Below, piece by piece: positions 35,106 to 44,858 of a stretch of 64,000 nt of DNA. Position numbers and translations under genes: made by a program. The stretch's first letter is position 1, and each line of letters begins with the position of its first letter. The notes beneath the pieces are model-generated. The model did not search any database, was not told the DNA's origin, and was given only the letters and a program-made list of their open reading frames with translations. Location: positions 218,689,286 through 218,753,285 of the forward strand of contig JAHLJT010009436.1 of the NCBI GenBank assembly GCA_031308135.1, given 5' to 3'. The stretch comes from Acheta domesticus (Eukaryota > Arthropoda > Insecta > Orthoptera > Gryllidae).

Positions 35106-35128
35106 TCTTTGTTTTGTTACAATAAACA

Positions 35129-35864
35129 TTATTTTCCTTTTTCACGATCAGTATAGTCTCTAATTGTATAGAAACAGTTTTGCAGCAGAAAAGATTTTAC
35201 TTTTACCTTAAATTTGTGCACCGACCTTAATTGTTTTATGTCATTTGGCAATGCGTTGTAAAGTAACGTACATGTATTGTATGTTGATTGCTTGTTCCTG
35301 CGCTGTTGATACTGACACTTGATGCACGTGATTTCTACGGCGTGTGTTGTAATTATAAATATCAATATTGCATGAAAATATGTTCCCTCCGTTAAGTAGG
35401 TCATTTTTGACAAATATTACATTTTCGTAAATAAATAGACAAGGCAATGGTAAGATTCCCAGCTCAATGAAAAGAGGCTTGCAGGAGTCACGTGGAAGGC
35501 ATTTTTTCATTGTTCGAATAATTTTCTTTTGCAATCTGAAGGTCTGAATACTACAGGATGAGCTTCCCCAGAATATTATGCCATATCTCAGGCGGGAATG
35601 TACTTTTGCAAAATAAACGCAACGAGCTGCATGAAGGCTGACAGAATTTGAAAGAATTCTGAATGTGTAGCATAATGAACTTAATTTAGTGCTTAATTCT
35701 GTTATATGTACATTCCATTTGAGGTTTGATTGAATTGAAAGACCTAAAAATTTTGTTGCCTCAACATCAGCTAACTGCATATTGTTCATTTTCAATGGAA
35801 CATGCGATTTCCGATTTGACAATGAAGGTCCATCAAGCTGGCCCGCCCACCATAGCAGAATCAA
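35129..35864 (-). pseudogene. LINE ORF2 C-terminal fragment, interrupted by a foldback element
   Basis: The minus-strand frame contains FLGLSIQSNLKWNVHI, LRYGIIFWGSSSCS and LQKKIIRTM, the thumb/C-terminal region of CR1/jockey-type LINE RTs. After a frameshift near 35260-35330, the terminal part TLLYNALPNDIKQL ends at 35129. The 5' end of this fragment is cut at 35825 by the foldback insertion. The minus-strand frame beyond the element at 39804-39812 rejoins it through the target duplication. Confidence 0.85.
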
Positions 35865-37235
35865 ACCAAACTAGTACCAGAATTTTTAACTATTTTATTA
35901 CTAATTTATTACCGCAAACCCGATTTTTTTACCACTCATTTTCACCCAAAAAACGGGTGGCGGGCCAGCTTGATATCAAGCTGGCCCGCCCACCATAGCA
36001 GAATCAAACCAAACTAGTGCCATAATTTTTAACTATTTTATTACTAATTTATTACCGCAAAACTAATTTTTTTACCACCCGTCTTCACCCCAAAACAGAA
36101 TCGAACCAAACTAGTGCCATAATTTTTAACTATTTTATTACTAATTTATTACCGCAAAACTAATTTTCTTACCATTCATCTGCACCCAAAAATATAATTT
36201 TTAACTATTTGGTTACTAATTTATTAGTCATGAGGGCGGCGAGCCCGCCCTCTCCCTTATAGCGTCCGGCTGTAACAGTCTTGCTGGTTTTTCCAAAGCC
36301 TACCCGAGGGTTAAATACCCGGCGGGTCTCGGCTCTTTTTGCCTGGGGCAGGTATTAGCAAAGCTTTGCAAATGGAATTATACTCGTAGATACTTCGCCA
36401 ATGGTTTTGGTATAACTAAAATTATTTATGGTCGTTGATGTTCAGTTACTGGTCTAAAATGTCCAATAATTGCAAATCGAGACTGCCGTTGGAAACATTA
36501 AATTAACTTTGTAATTTCCAGATATCTCGAAGATTCTGGCATGCGATGAAGGATTCATTCGTTGGTTTTGTTTTGTTCTCCTTACGAAGTTCATCGTAAG
36601 TAGAGAAAGTTATGCAATCGTGCGCCGGAAAACGTAGAAATTTCCGCAGAAACACTCTTATTTAAATAGAAGTTTATTAATTTGAAGCATTACGTTGTGT
36701 ATGTTGGATTTCCACATCTCCTGAATCATCCTGACGGTAAAGTATTGTATGAAGAAAAACAGGTGTTAACCTTAATAAAAGAAGAAGAAGACGTTGTGTA
36801 CAATGATGAAACGGAGATCCTATAATTGGAAATCTAATACATCTACCGAGTATTATTTTCTGTGCGTACTTCACGAAGAGAACTTACCAAGTAAACTATC
36901 CAATTTAAAATGCGTAATATAAAGAAAGTTATGTAATTCCGCCACAAAAAAACGGGAATTTTTTGACACAAAAACTCGTATTGTGATTCGGAAAAGGTGG
37001 ACAAATCCTATTACAATATGTAGTTCTCTAACATGTCTTATAGTGAGATTTCGAGAATTGCGGTTTCTTAATATTTTTTTTACTTCCTTGAATACGTATA
37101 TATGTGTATACGGAGTATTAAACGTAGAATACAGAAAATGATGCTGCGGAATATCAATTTCGAGATCTAAAAGGAAATAGAGGTTTTGGACCTTCCTGAT
37201 ACCGATAAAGCATTTGTTGTTTTTTTTTCAATGCG

Positions 37236-37262
37236 TCCGTCCGTCCGTCTGTCTGTCTGCGA
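37236..37262 (+). repeat. (CGTC)/(TCTG) simple repeat at the foldback centre
   Basis: A GTCCGTCCGTCCGTCTGTCTG tract lies just inside the left arm. Its complement type (GGAC/GGAC) occurs in family A copies. Confidence 0.8.
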
Positions 37263-39064
37263 ATTAGAAGAATAATTTTAATAATAATAGTAATAGTAAC
37301 AACAACAAACATTTGTTCTATTAATCTGGAATTATTAGTTTATTAATATTTATTTACAACAGCAAGAAAAACTGTGTACATTTCTGGAGCATATTTGTTG
37401 TGAAACTAAAACAAGGAAAGTGTATTACAAAATCTATCTGAATGTATACTTCATTTGGCAAGCTTATTTCACTTTTAAACAGTATACCAGGAATTCACTG
37501 TTCTTGTCAATACAATTTTCTTTCGACGCCAAACACGCAGGCGCGTGCCTTTCTCTTTAAACTCGTGGTCTGGACGGTCACAAGAGTATTTGTGTTGAAA
37601 AATCGCCGATTTACGCTGCCCCATCACAATAATTTGTCTTTACTATGTACGTATTAATGCGAGAAAATAAAAATATCTGATATGTGTAACGCAGATATTT
37701 TGTTTTCATGTGCAACATGGTCTTCAATTAGCTTTTGAGTTCATTTCTGTAAAGCGATTTTTTAAAATTATACTTCGAACTTCTTGTTGTACTTTCTAAA
37801 TTATGTAATGTGCTGAGCAATTGAATATTCCTGTCTTCTTTTTCTGAAGCAATCCTTTACAGGTCCATTGGAGCGTCTTAGAAATATTAGTGTATGAATG
37901 CTGTAAAGGCACTTGGTGCCTGATCCGCTCCTTCCGTTTCGGCTAGGGGGAGGGTCATAGAATTCACCCCCAGGTAAACAGCTTGCCTCCGCCGGGAAAA
38001 TTCCACACCTTCAGAGTGGACGGTGCAGGCATTTCCTTTCCAATCTGCAGGCTGCGGGGCTAAGTTATGGAATTCACTCTCTAATTCAGAAAAAGAAGAT
38101 GGAAAACCTCTATTTCCTTTTAGATCTCGAAATTGATATTCCGCAGCATCATTTTCTGTATTCTACGTTTAATACTCCGTATACACATATATACGTATTC
38201 AAGGAAGTAAAAAAAATATCAAGAAACCGCAATTCTCGAAATCTCACTATAAGACATGTTAGAGAACTACATATTGTAATAGGATTTGTCCACTTTTTCC
38301 GAATCACAATACGAGTTTTTGTGTCAAAAAATTCCCGTTTTTTTGTGGCGGAATTACATAACTTTCTTTATATTACGCATTTTAAATTGGATAGTTTACT
38401 TGGTAAGTTCTCTTCGTGAAGTACGCACAGAAAATAATACTCGGTAGATGTATTAGATTTCCAATTATAGGATCTCCGTTTCATCATTGTACACAACGTC
38501 TTCTTCTTCTTCTTTTATTAAGGTTAACACCTGTTTTTCTTCATACAATACTTTACCGTCAGGATGATTCAGGAGATGTGGAAATCCAACATACACAACG
38601 TAATGCTTCAAATTAATAAACTTTTATTTAAATAAGAGTGTTTCTGCGGAAAATTCTACGTTTTCCGGCGCACGATTGCATAACTTTCTCTACTTACGAT
38701 GAACTTCGTAAGGAGAACAAAACAAAACCAACGAATGAATCCTTCATCGCATGCCAGAATCTTCGAGATATCTGGAAATTACAAAGTTAATTTAATGTTT
38801 CCAACGGCAGTCTCGATTTGCAATTATTGGACATTTTAGACCAGTAACTGAACATCAACGACCATAAATAATTTTAGTTATACCAAAACCATTGGCGAAG
38901 TATCTACGAGTATAATTCCATTTGCAAAGCTTTGCTAATACCTGCCCCAGGCAAAAAGAGCCGAGACCCGCCGGGTATTTAACCCTCGGGTAGGCTTTGG
39001 AAAAACCAGCAAGACTGTTACAGCCGGACGCTATAAGGGAGAGGGCGGGCTCGCCGCCCTCATG

Positions 39065-39803
39065 ACTAATAAATTAGTAACCAAATAGTTAAAAATTATA
39101 TTTTTGGGTATGAGATGAATGGTAAGAAAATTAGTTTTGCGGTAATAAATTAGTAATAAAATAGTTAAAAATTATGGCACTAGTTTGGTTTGATTCTGCT
39201 ATGGTGGGCGGGCCAGCTTGATATCAAGCTGGCCCGCCACCGCCTGTTTCGGGGTGAAGACGAGTGGTAAAAAAATCAGTTTTGCGGTAATAAATTAGTA
39301 ATAAAATAGTTAGAAATTCTGGTACTAGTTTGGTTTGATTCTGCTATGGTGGGCGGGCCAGCTTGATATCAAGCTGGCCCGCCACCCCCTTTTTTGGGGT
39401 GAAGACGGGTGGTAAAAAAATCAGTTTTGCGGTAAACTAGTAATAAAATAGTTAAAAATTATGGCACTAGTTTGGTTTTATTCTGCTATGGTGGGCGGGC
39501 CAGCTTGATATCAAGCTGGCCCGCCACCCCGTTTCGGGGTGAAGACGAGTGGTAAAAAAATCAGTTTTGCGGTAATAAATTAGTAATAAAATAGTTAGAA
39601 ATTCTGGTACTAGTTTGGTTTGATTCTGCTATGGTAGGCGGGCCAGCTTGATATCAAGCTGGCCCGCCACCCCCTGTTTCGGGGTGAAGACGAGTGGTAA
39701 AAAAATCAGTTTTGCGGTAATAAATTAGTAATAAAATAGTTAGAAATTCTGGTACTAGTTTGGTTTGATTCTGCTATGGTGGGCGGGCCAGCTTGATGGA
39801 CCT
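39065..39803. repeat. Subterminal tandem array of palindromic units in foldback right arm
   Basis: Units of about 145 bp carry the palindrome GGCCAGCTTGATATCAAGCT around 39210, 39356, 39495 and 39648, and a half-unit forms the end near 39785. Each is followed by CGGGGTGAAGACG-type sequence and a conserved AATAAATTAGTAATAAAATA block. The left arm (35826-36240) has fewer units. Confidence 0.9.
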
Positions 39804-40102
39804 TGACAATGAGGAGGTGTAAAAGTTGAATTCTGTTATCCAAGTCTCTGTGACGTCAAGTGATTTCCGAGTGGCAATTCAGATGGAAGGAGAGGGGGTT
39901 AGTGTGGATACTGAAACGAGGTGCGTTTCCCACAGACCATCGAAACCTCAAAACGTCATCCGTCACACAAATCCAACAATTCTCGCGTCTCCTCGCGCCC
40001 CCCCTTGCACCCAGCAGGACACACTGACCCCTCAGACGGAGCCTCGGGGCCGCAGGGTGGATCTATTCTTCACATAAATTAAGTTTCCAATTGTGTTCCA
40101 AG

Positions 40103-40190
40103 GTGTAAACATTTTGCACGAAACGTCGAGTCAATAAAATGAAATCCAAATATTCCTGAAATTTGTATACTGATCCTGCATGGTCAACTT
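40103..40190 (+). repeat. Retroelement 3' tail with hairpin and AATAAA, copy 1
   Basis: A 7-bp hairpin (GTGTAAA-CAT-TTTGCAC) is followed by GAAACGTCGAGTCAATAAAA and a tail ending CTGCATGGTCAACTTCG. It is about 90% identical to copy 2 at 40416-40505. Confidence 0.8.
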
Positions 40191-40384
40191 CGTCCCAACC
40201 TTCCATCTTCAACTATATTAATACAAGGATCAACGGGAAATAAATCAAAAATAACATCATTCTCGAACCTCAAACAGCATACGTCTATGAAATAAAATGG
40301 GGTTTCCCACCAATTAAAGATAAGATGACACCTATTTCCACGAGAATGTTTTTAAGTTTAAATTTGGAAAGTTAGAAATAGTAA

Positions 40385-40505
40385 TTTTAATTCATTTTTT
40401 GTTGCTCTGGATAAGGTGCAAACATTTTGTACGAAACGTCGAGTCAATAAAATGAAATCCAAAAATTCCGGAAGTTTGTATACTGATCCTGCATGGTCAA
40501 CTTCG
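40385..40505 (+). ncRNA. Hammerhead-like motif in a retroelement 3' tail (degenerate), copy 2
   Basis: In order: TTCATTTT (40391-40398), CTCTGGATAAG, a hairpin GTGCAAA-CAT-TTTGTAC (40416-40432), GAAAC (40433-40437), a 2-bp AC/GT helix with a GTCGA loop, C, then AATAAAATGAA. The last block pairs with the first to give helix I. This is the layout of minimal type I hammerheads known in Penelope-like elements. The CUGANGA core is altered (CTGGATAAG), so activity is unlikely. Confidence 0.4.
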
Positions 40506-40949
40506 CAATTCTGTGCAAGGATTGTGTAAATGCACAGAAAAAATTAAGGCTTAGATTCTATTCCTTCTTTGAAAAATTACTCTCTGAAAATCGAATTTCA
40601 TTCATTTGCGTTCCATAGATTTGGTTGCAGATATTTCCCAAATAAAAACATAGAAAATAGGTAAAATAATATTTCGACTTGCAGGCGAGAGTATGCTGAA
40701 TCGAATGCTTTTTATTTTAGAATGCTAGAACACCCTAGAGCTGAGTAATGTAGGAAAGAGTAAATGTCTGCAAACGCGAAAAATGGCGCACGGCGCGAAA
40801 CAAAATGGCTGCCATTTGTAAACCAGGTACAATAAAAAAAATTTAAAGATGGTTTTAAACAGCCAAGATATAAGGAAATTTATGTACAAAGTATGAATTT
40901 TTTTCGAGATGGTCGAGCGACCACTGCTGGACCACTTAAAATGGATTGA
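40505..40949 (+). repeat. ~440-bp direct repeat, left copy
   Basis: This stretch (AAATTAAGGCTTAGATTC... to ...AATGGATTGACCC) matches 41895-42337 at roughly 85%. It contains GTAAATGTCTGCAAACGCGA and a frame ending in LKMD. It looks like the 3' part of one LINE copy lying before the RT of another. Confidence 0.8.
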
Positions 40950-40958
40950 CCCATTAGT

Positions 40959-41926
40959 TTGATCTCACTATCTAGACAGTTGTCGCAAGCTGACTTTGTT
41001 TACAAGCTCCGTGGTGATGAAAGGCCAGTATCACATTTGTTTTACATGGATGATCTTCAAGTGTTTGCTAAGAATGAAGGAATTCTCTCCCAAATGCTGT
41101 CCGTCATGAATGACTTTAGCAATGACATCTGCATGAAGTTTGGTCTGGACAAGTGTACAAAAATCAAGTTAAAAAGAGGGAAACTGACGTTGAAATTGAT
41201 ACGCACACTGTGATTCAAGATCTTGAGCCAGGTAAAACTTATAAATATTTGGGAATTGAAGAATGTGAGACCATTTCAAACGACACAATGAAAGAGAGAA
41301 TTCGCAGAGAGTATTACAGATCAGTGAGATTGGTTCTGCGGTCGCTTTGAATTCCAGCAATAGGTAGCTTGGCAGCTTGGTCGCTTTGAATTCCAGCAAA
41401 TATTCGCAATAGGTAGTTTGGCAGTGCCTGTAGCCGAATACAGTTTCGGACTAGTGGACTGGACTGAGCAAGAAATTCGCATCATGGATCAAAAAACCAG
41501 AAAACTGCTAACAATGCATCATGTTTCCCACCCTCGACCTGATATACATAGACTTTGTGTGTCACGTAAGGAAGGAGGAAGAGACCTCCGACAAATTGGC
41601 CTCCTGGCACAACGCAATAGTCGGGATGGGAAAGTATGTAAGTCAGCTATCAAGATGATCCTCTGAGGCAGGTCATGAAATCTGACCGAAGAATGGAAAA
41701 CAGAGGCCTTGTTAGTGTAGCAAGAAGCACTGCAAAGAAAACTATGCAAGACACGCAGAATGACAGAGACACTGAACTTCTGATGCTACTTAACATGAAA
41801 TGTGAAACACAAAAAAATGTTAAAGACGTCGTGGAGAAAAAAACCACTCCACAGACAATATTTGAAATGAATGGACAGAGCACAGATCAAATGTGTGAAC
41901 AGATGTGTAAAAGCAGAGAAAATTAA
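40959..41926 (+). pseudogene. R2-like LINE reverse transcriptase fragment
   Basis: The frame includes HLFYMDDLQVFAKN (RT catalytic box YMDD), then CMKFGLDKCTKIKLKRGKL. It continues with PGKTYKYLGIEE, PVAEYSFGLVDWTEQEIRIM, TRKLLTMHHVSHPRPDIHRL and CVSRKEGGRDLRQ. This is the RT to C-terminal region of a one-ORF LINE family related to R2-type elements. The N-terminal fingers and endonuclease are missing, frameshifts occur near 41200 and 41350, and a short local duplication (GGTCGCTTTGAATTCCAGCA) lies at 41339-41398. Confidence 0.85.
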
Positions 41927-42337
41927 GGCTGTGAGTCTATTCCCTCTTTGAAAAATTACTCTCCGAGTATCAAATTTCGTTCATTCGCGTTCCATAGATT
42001 TGGTTGCAAATATTTCCCAAATAAAAATATAGAAGATAGGTAAATAATATTTTGATTAGCATGCCACAGTATACTGAATAGAATGCTTTTTATTCTAGAA
42101 TGCTGGAATAAGGAATCTAGAGCTGAGTAATTTAGAAAAGAGTAAATGTCTGCAAACGCGAAAAATGGCGCATGGTGCGAAACAAAAATGACCATTTGTA
42201 AACCAGGTATAATAAAAAAAAAAGTTAAAGATGTTTTTGAACAGCCAAAACATATGGAAATTTATGTACAAAATATGAATTTTTTTTTTGAGACGGTCAA
42301 GCAGCCAGTGCTGGACAACTTAAAACTGATTGACCCC
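41895..42337 (+). repeat. ~440-bp direct repeat, right copy
   Basis: It matches 40505-40949. In this copy it directly continues the RT pseudogene (…CKSREN), showing that the repeat is the natural 3' extension of the LINE. A frame with KVKDVFEQPKHMEIYVQN runs through it. Confidence 0.8.
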
Positions 42338-42339
42338 TC

Positions 42340-44858
42340 CCCATTATCCCATTATCATCCTATCACCTCATTATTCATAATTCAAGGCATAACAACCTGG
42401 TTTTATCAAGGGATGCAGCCGTAAAAAAGCTGATCCCCATAATTACAAACGGTAATGTCTCCGAGGCCTTGGAAGATAACGTGCAGCATGGTCATAAATG
42501 GATGATTCACTAATAATAATAATGTTCCTTTTTTCAATTAGCTAAACTTCGTAAGTCTAGAAAATACTCTTCTCTAAAAGAAGGCAGATTCAATGATATA
42601 ATCACTCAGAATATCTCTCAAGAGTTCAGACAGATATAACAGGTAATGGCATCGTGTGGAAGTGTAGGCTTGAAGAGATTCTGCAAAAGGGAGATTTCAT
42701 TGTACGGAAAAGATTGTAATGCAGCAACTTCTCTACGATTTGAAGTACATTACAGGAAGGTGTCTTAGAAAGTGTCATGTGCCACTGGAAAAAAAAATCT
42801 AATAAAAATTAAAACAAATGTCCCTTTGTCCCATGAGACTGCTGCTTACTTTCTATTAGACAGTTCCTGTAAAGTTACAATTTCCCCAGACCTTTACATT
42901 ATGAACAGTACATAACTTCTGTAACAAGATCACTGAAAAATATAATAAAAATTGCCTACATAAGATACTAATTCAAACACCTTTATTTCAGTGCATTTCT
43001 ATTGCCTGATGTTAGTCGCAGGTCTACCTTTACCAGAACTAAATGGCAATATGAAGACTTCTTAACCAAAAAAAGCTGTTCCCAATGGATTTTAACCAAT
43101 AATAAGTTTGGTCCAAAAAGATAGATTTTACAACTGAATTTACCAAATGTATTAGCTAACAATTCTGAGAAATGAGACCTCATTCCAAAACAGCAGTCTC
43201 AATGAAATACATTCAATATGGAAGGAAAACCAATGGAATTATGCATTCCAATTGCACAAATGGGAGTTGATCTACATTTCATAAGTAACAACACAAGAGT
43301 ATTATAAATTTCAGGCATATTTACTGCTCCAAAATGTCCTTACTTCAGGTATGCATACTCAACGTAGTACATAAAAATGTATGTTACAGAAGGATATACC
43401 AGGTATACTCAAGTAGGAGTTCATTTGTTATGGTCTCATTCCTATTACTAAATTAGTTCTATTTTGCTTTCACTATTACATTAACAACCGACGTATGTTG
43501 AAACTCAACACTTCATTCACTATACATGAATTCTATAATCTTAACACACAACTAATGAACACAGATTGAATAATTTAATTACATACCAAAGTCTCATTTT
43601 CAATTCAATCTCGCTCAGGCAAGTACAACGAATGTATGTGAATGGCATAAAACAAAATTGATGAATGTTTCAACATATAATTAAAAGTGTATTTGATCTA
43701 CCATTTGCATCAAATACATTCTATTCTTTGCAATGATAAAACTGCTATATAAATTTTCTTCAGTCACCTGAGAGAGCATTCACGGAGGCACAATCTGTTA
43801 CGAAAACCAGTTAACTTGCTGACAAAATTTTAGTACAATTTTGTGTTACTTTATACAGTTTGTTTTGTTGAGATTTAATCATGAAGTAGCAAATCAACTC
43901 CATGATATATTACGGGAAGAGGTTTCTTCTGTTATAAAACCATAAATACTCTGCTTTGTAAGTACACTTTTGATGGAAAATAACAATTCACAAATATTGC
44001 ATTTTTTCTTAACATTACAACTCAACTCTCCCAGATCTAATACTACAAGTCACGGGATTTACAAGAGACATGCAAGTTGTATTTTAATACTGTAATTTGA
44101 TGGACTTCAGATGTATCTACATATAAATGAAAAAAACTAACAGGACTTTTTCTAAGTATATAGATAAGTGAAAAAGTGGTTTATTAATCAGAAATTTAAC
44201 TTATGAAACCAGTGAACCAAGCATACACAAAATAAAATTATTTCAGACACTTCTTAGTACTTGATTTTTTTAAGGACATAATTCTTAGTACTAATGGATT
44301 TTTTTGTTAAATTCTGTTTTAACAGAAGTTAACATCTTCATCTACCTCACAACCTTGTGAAATTACTCCACGAGAGTCCTGAAGATCCCTCTTCATAATG
44401 AGGTTTTTGTGATTTTTATACGCCTAATACATCAAAAAATATATACATCACACACAGCAGCAGCTTTCAACTAACATGATACATTTATGTTAAAGTAAAA
44501 AATACACAAAATTTGAAGATAAGCCAAGTGAAAGAATGAAACAGTCCTACATATTCATGTTAAGACAATAACTACCATTGTTACAGCAAAGAGCTGCTCA
44601 TTTCCCTTTTTTTTGCACATAGTTAAAACATTAAATAAGAATAACAATAAAACAAAAGTTTGTACATCACTGTGGTGAAAAATAATACATACAATCAATA
44701 CAAAAGAAAAAGAAGAGAGAACACCACAGAATTATTGCAGAATCGTTTCTACCAATGCATTAAAAGAAAATACTTGAAATAGGTTCCTTAAATCACTTGT
44801 ACTTAACAGTGTGTCAACCATCATCCACAAAAATGTTATCTCCATAGAATGGTGAGCA
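42340..44858 (-). other. Non-coding stretch, may include the 3' UTR of the CCAR1-like gene
   Basis: Up to ~42900 it looks like LINE 3' debris. From ~42960 to 44858 it is repeat-poor and AT-rich, directly downstream of the CCAR1-like stop codon on the minus strand. An AATAAA on the minus strand near 42980 could end a ~1.9-kb 3' UTR. Confidence 0.4.

Larger units (their letters stand above)
35826..39803. mobile_element. Foldback transposon, 3978 bp, with 9-bp target duplication
   Basis: The ends AGGTCCATCAAGCTGG and CCAGCTTGATGGACCT are inverted and flanked by the perfect direct repeat TGACAATGA (35817-35825 and 39804-39812). The inverted arms are very long: about 1.36 kb on the left (to ~37190) and 1.7 kb on the right (from ~38097). 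Both include near-identical sequence and subterminal repeats built on a GC-rich palindrome. The ~900-bp centre is unique. There is no transposase frame, so it is non-autonomous. Drosophila FB elements share the 9-bp duplications and long repeat-built arms. Confidence 0.93.

Noticed and set aside
36677..38616. Matching ORFs in both arms of the foldback (65-66 codons each, nearly identical)
   Set aside because: They are mirror copies of the inverted arm, carrying a (TTC)n repeat. No recognised domain and no evidence of expression.
39065..39803. Regularly spaced palindromic repeats resembling a CRISPR array
   Set aside because: The spacers are themselves repeats, the period is ~145 bp, and the array is the end of an insect foldback element with its own target duplication.
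39812..39870. Minus-strand VTETWITE, similar to a LINE endonuclease motif, next to the foldback
   Set aside because: An in-frame stop lies just upstream, and an endonuclease motif would be in the wrong place relative to the RT C-terminus across the empty site. Probably chance.
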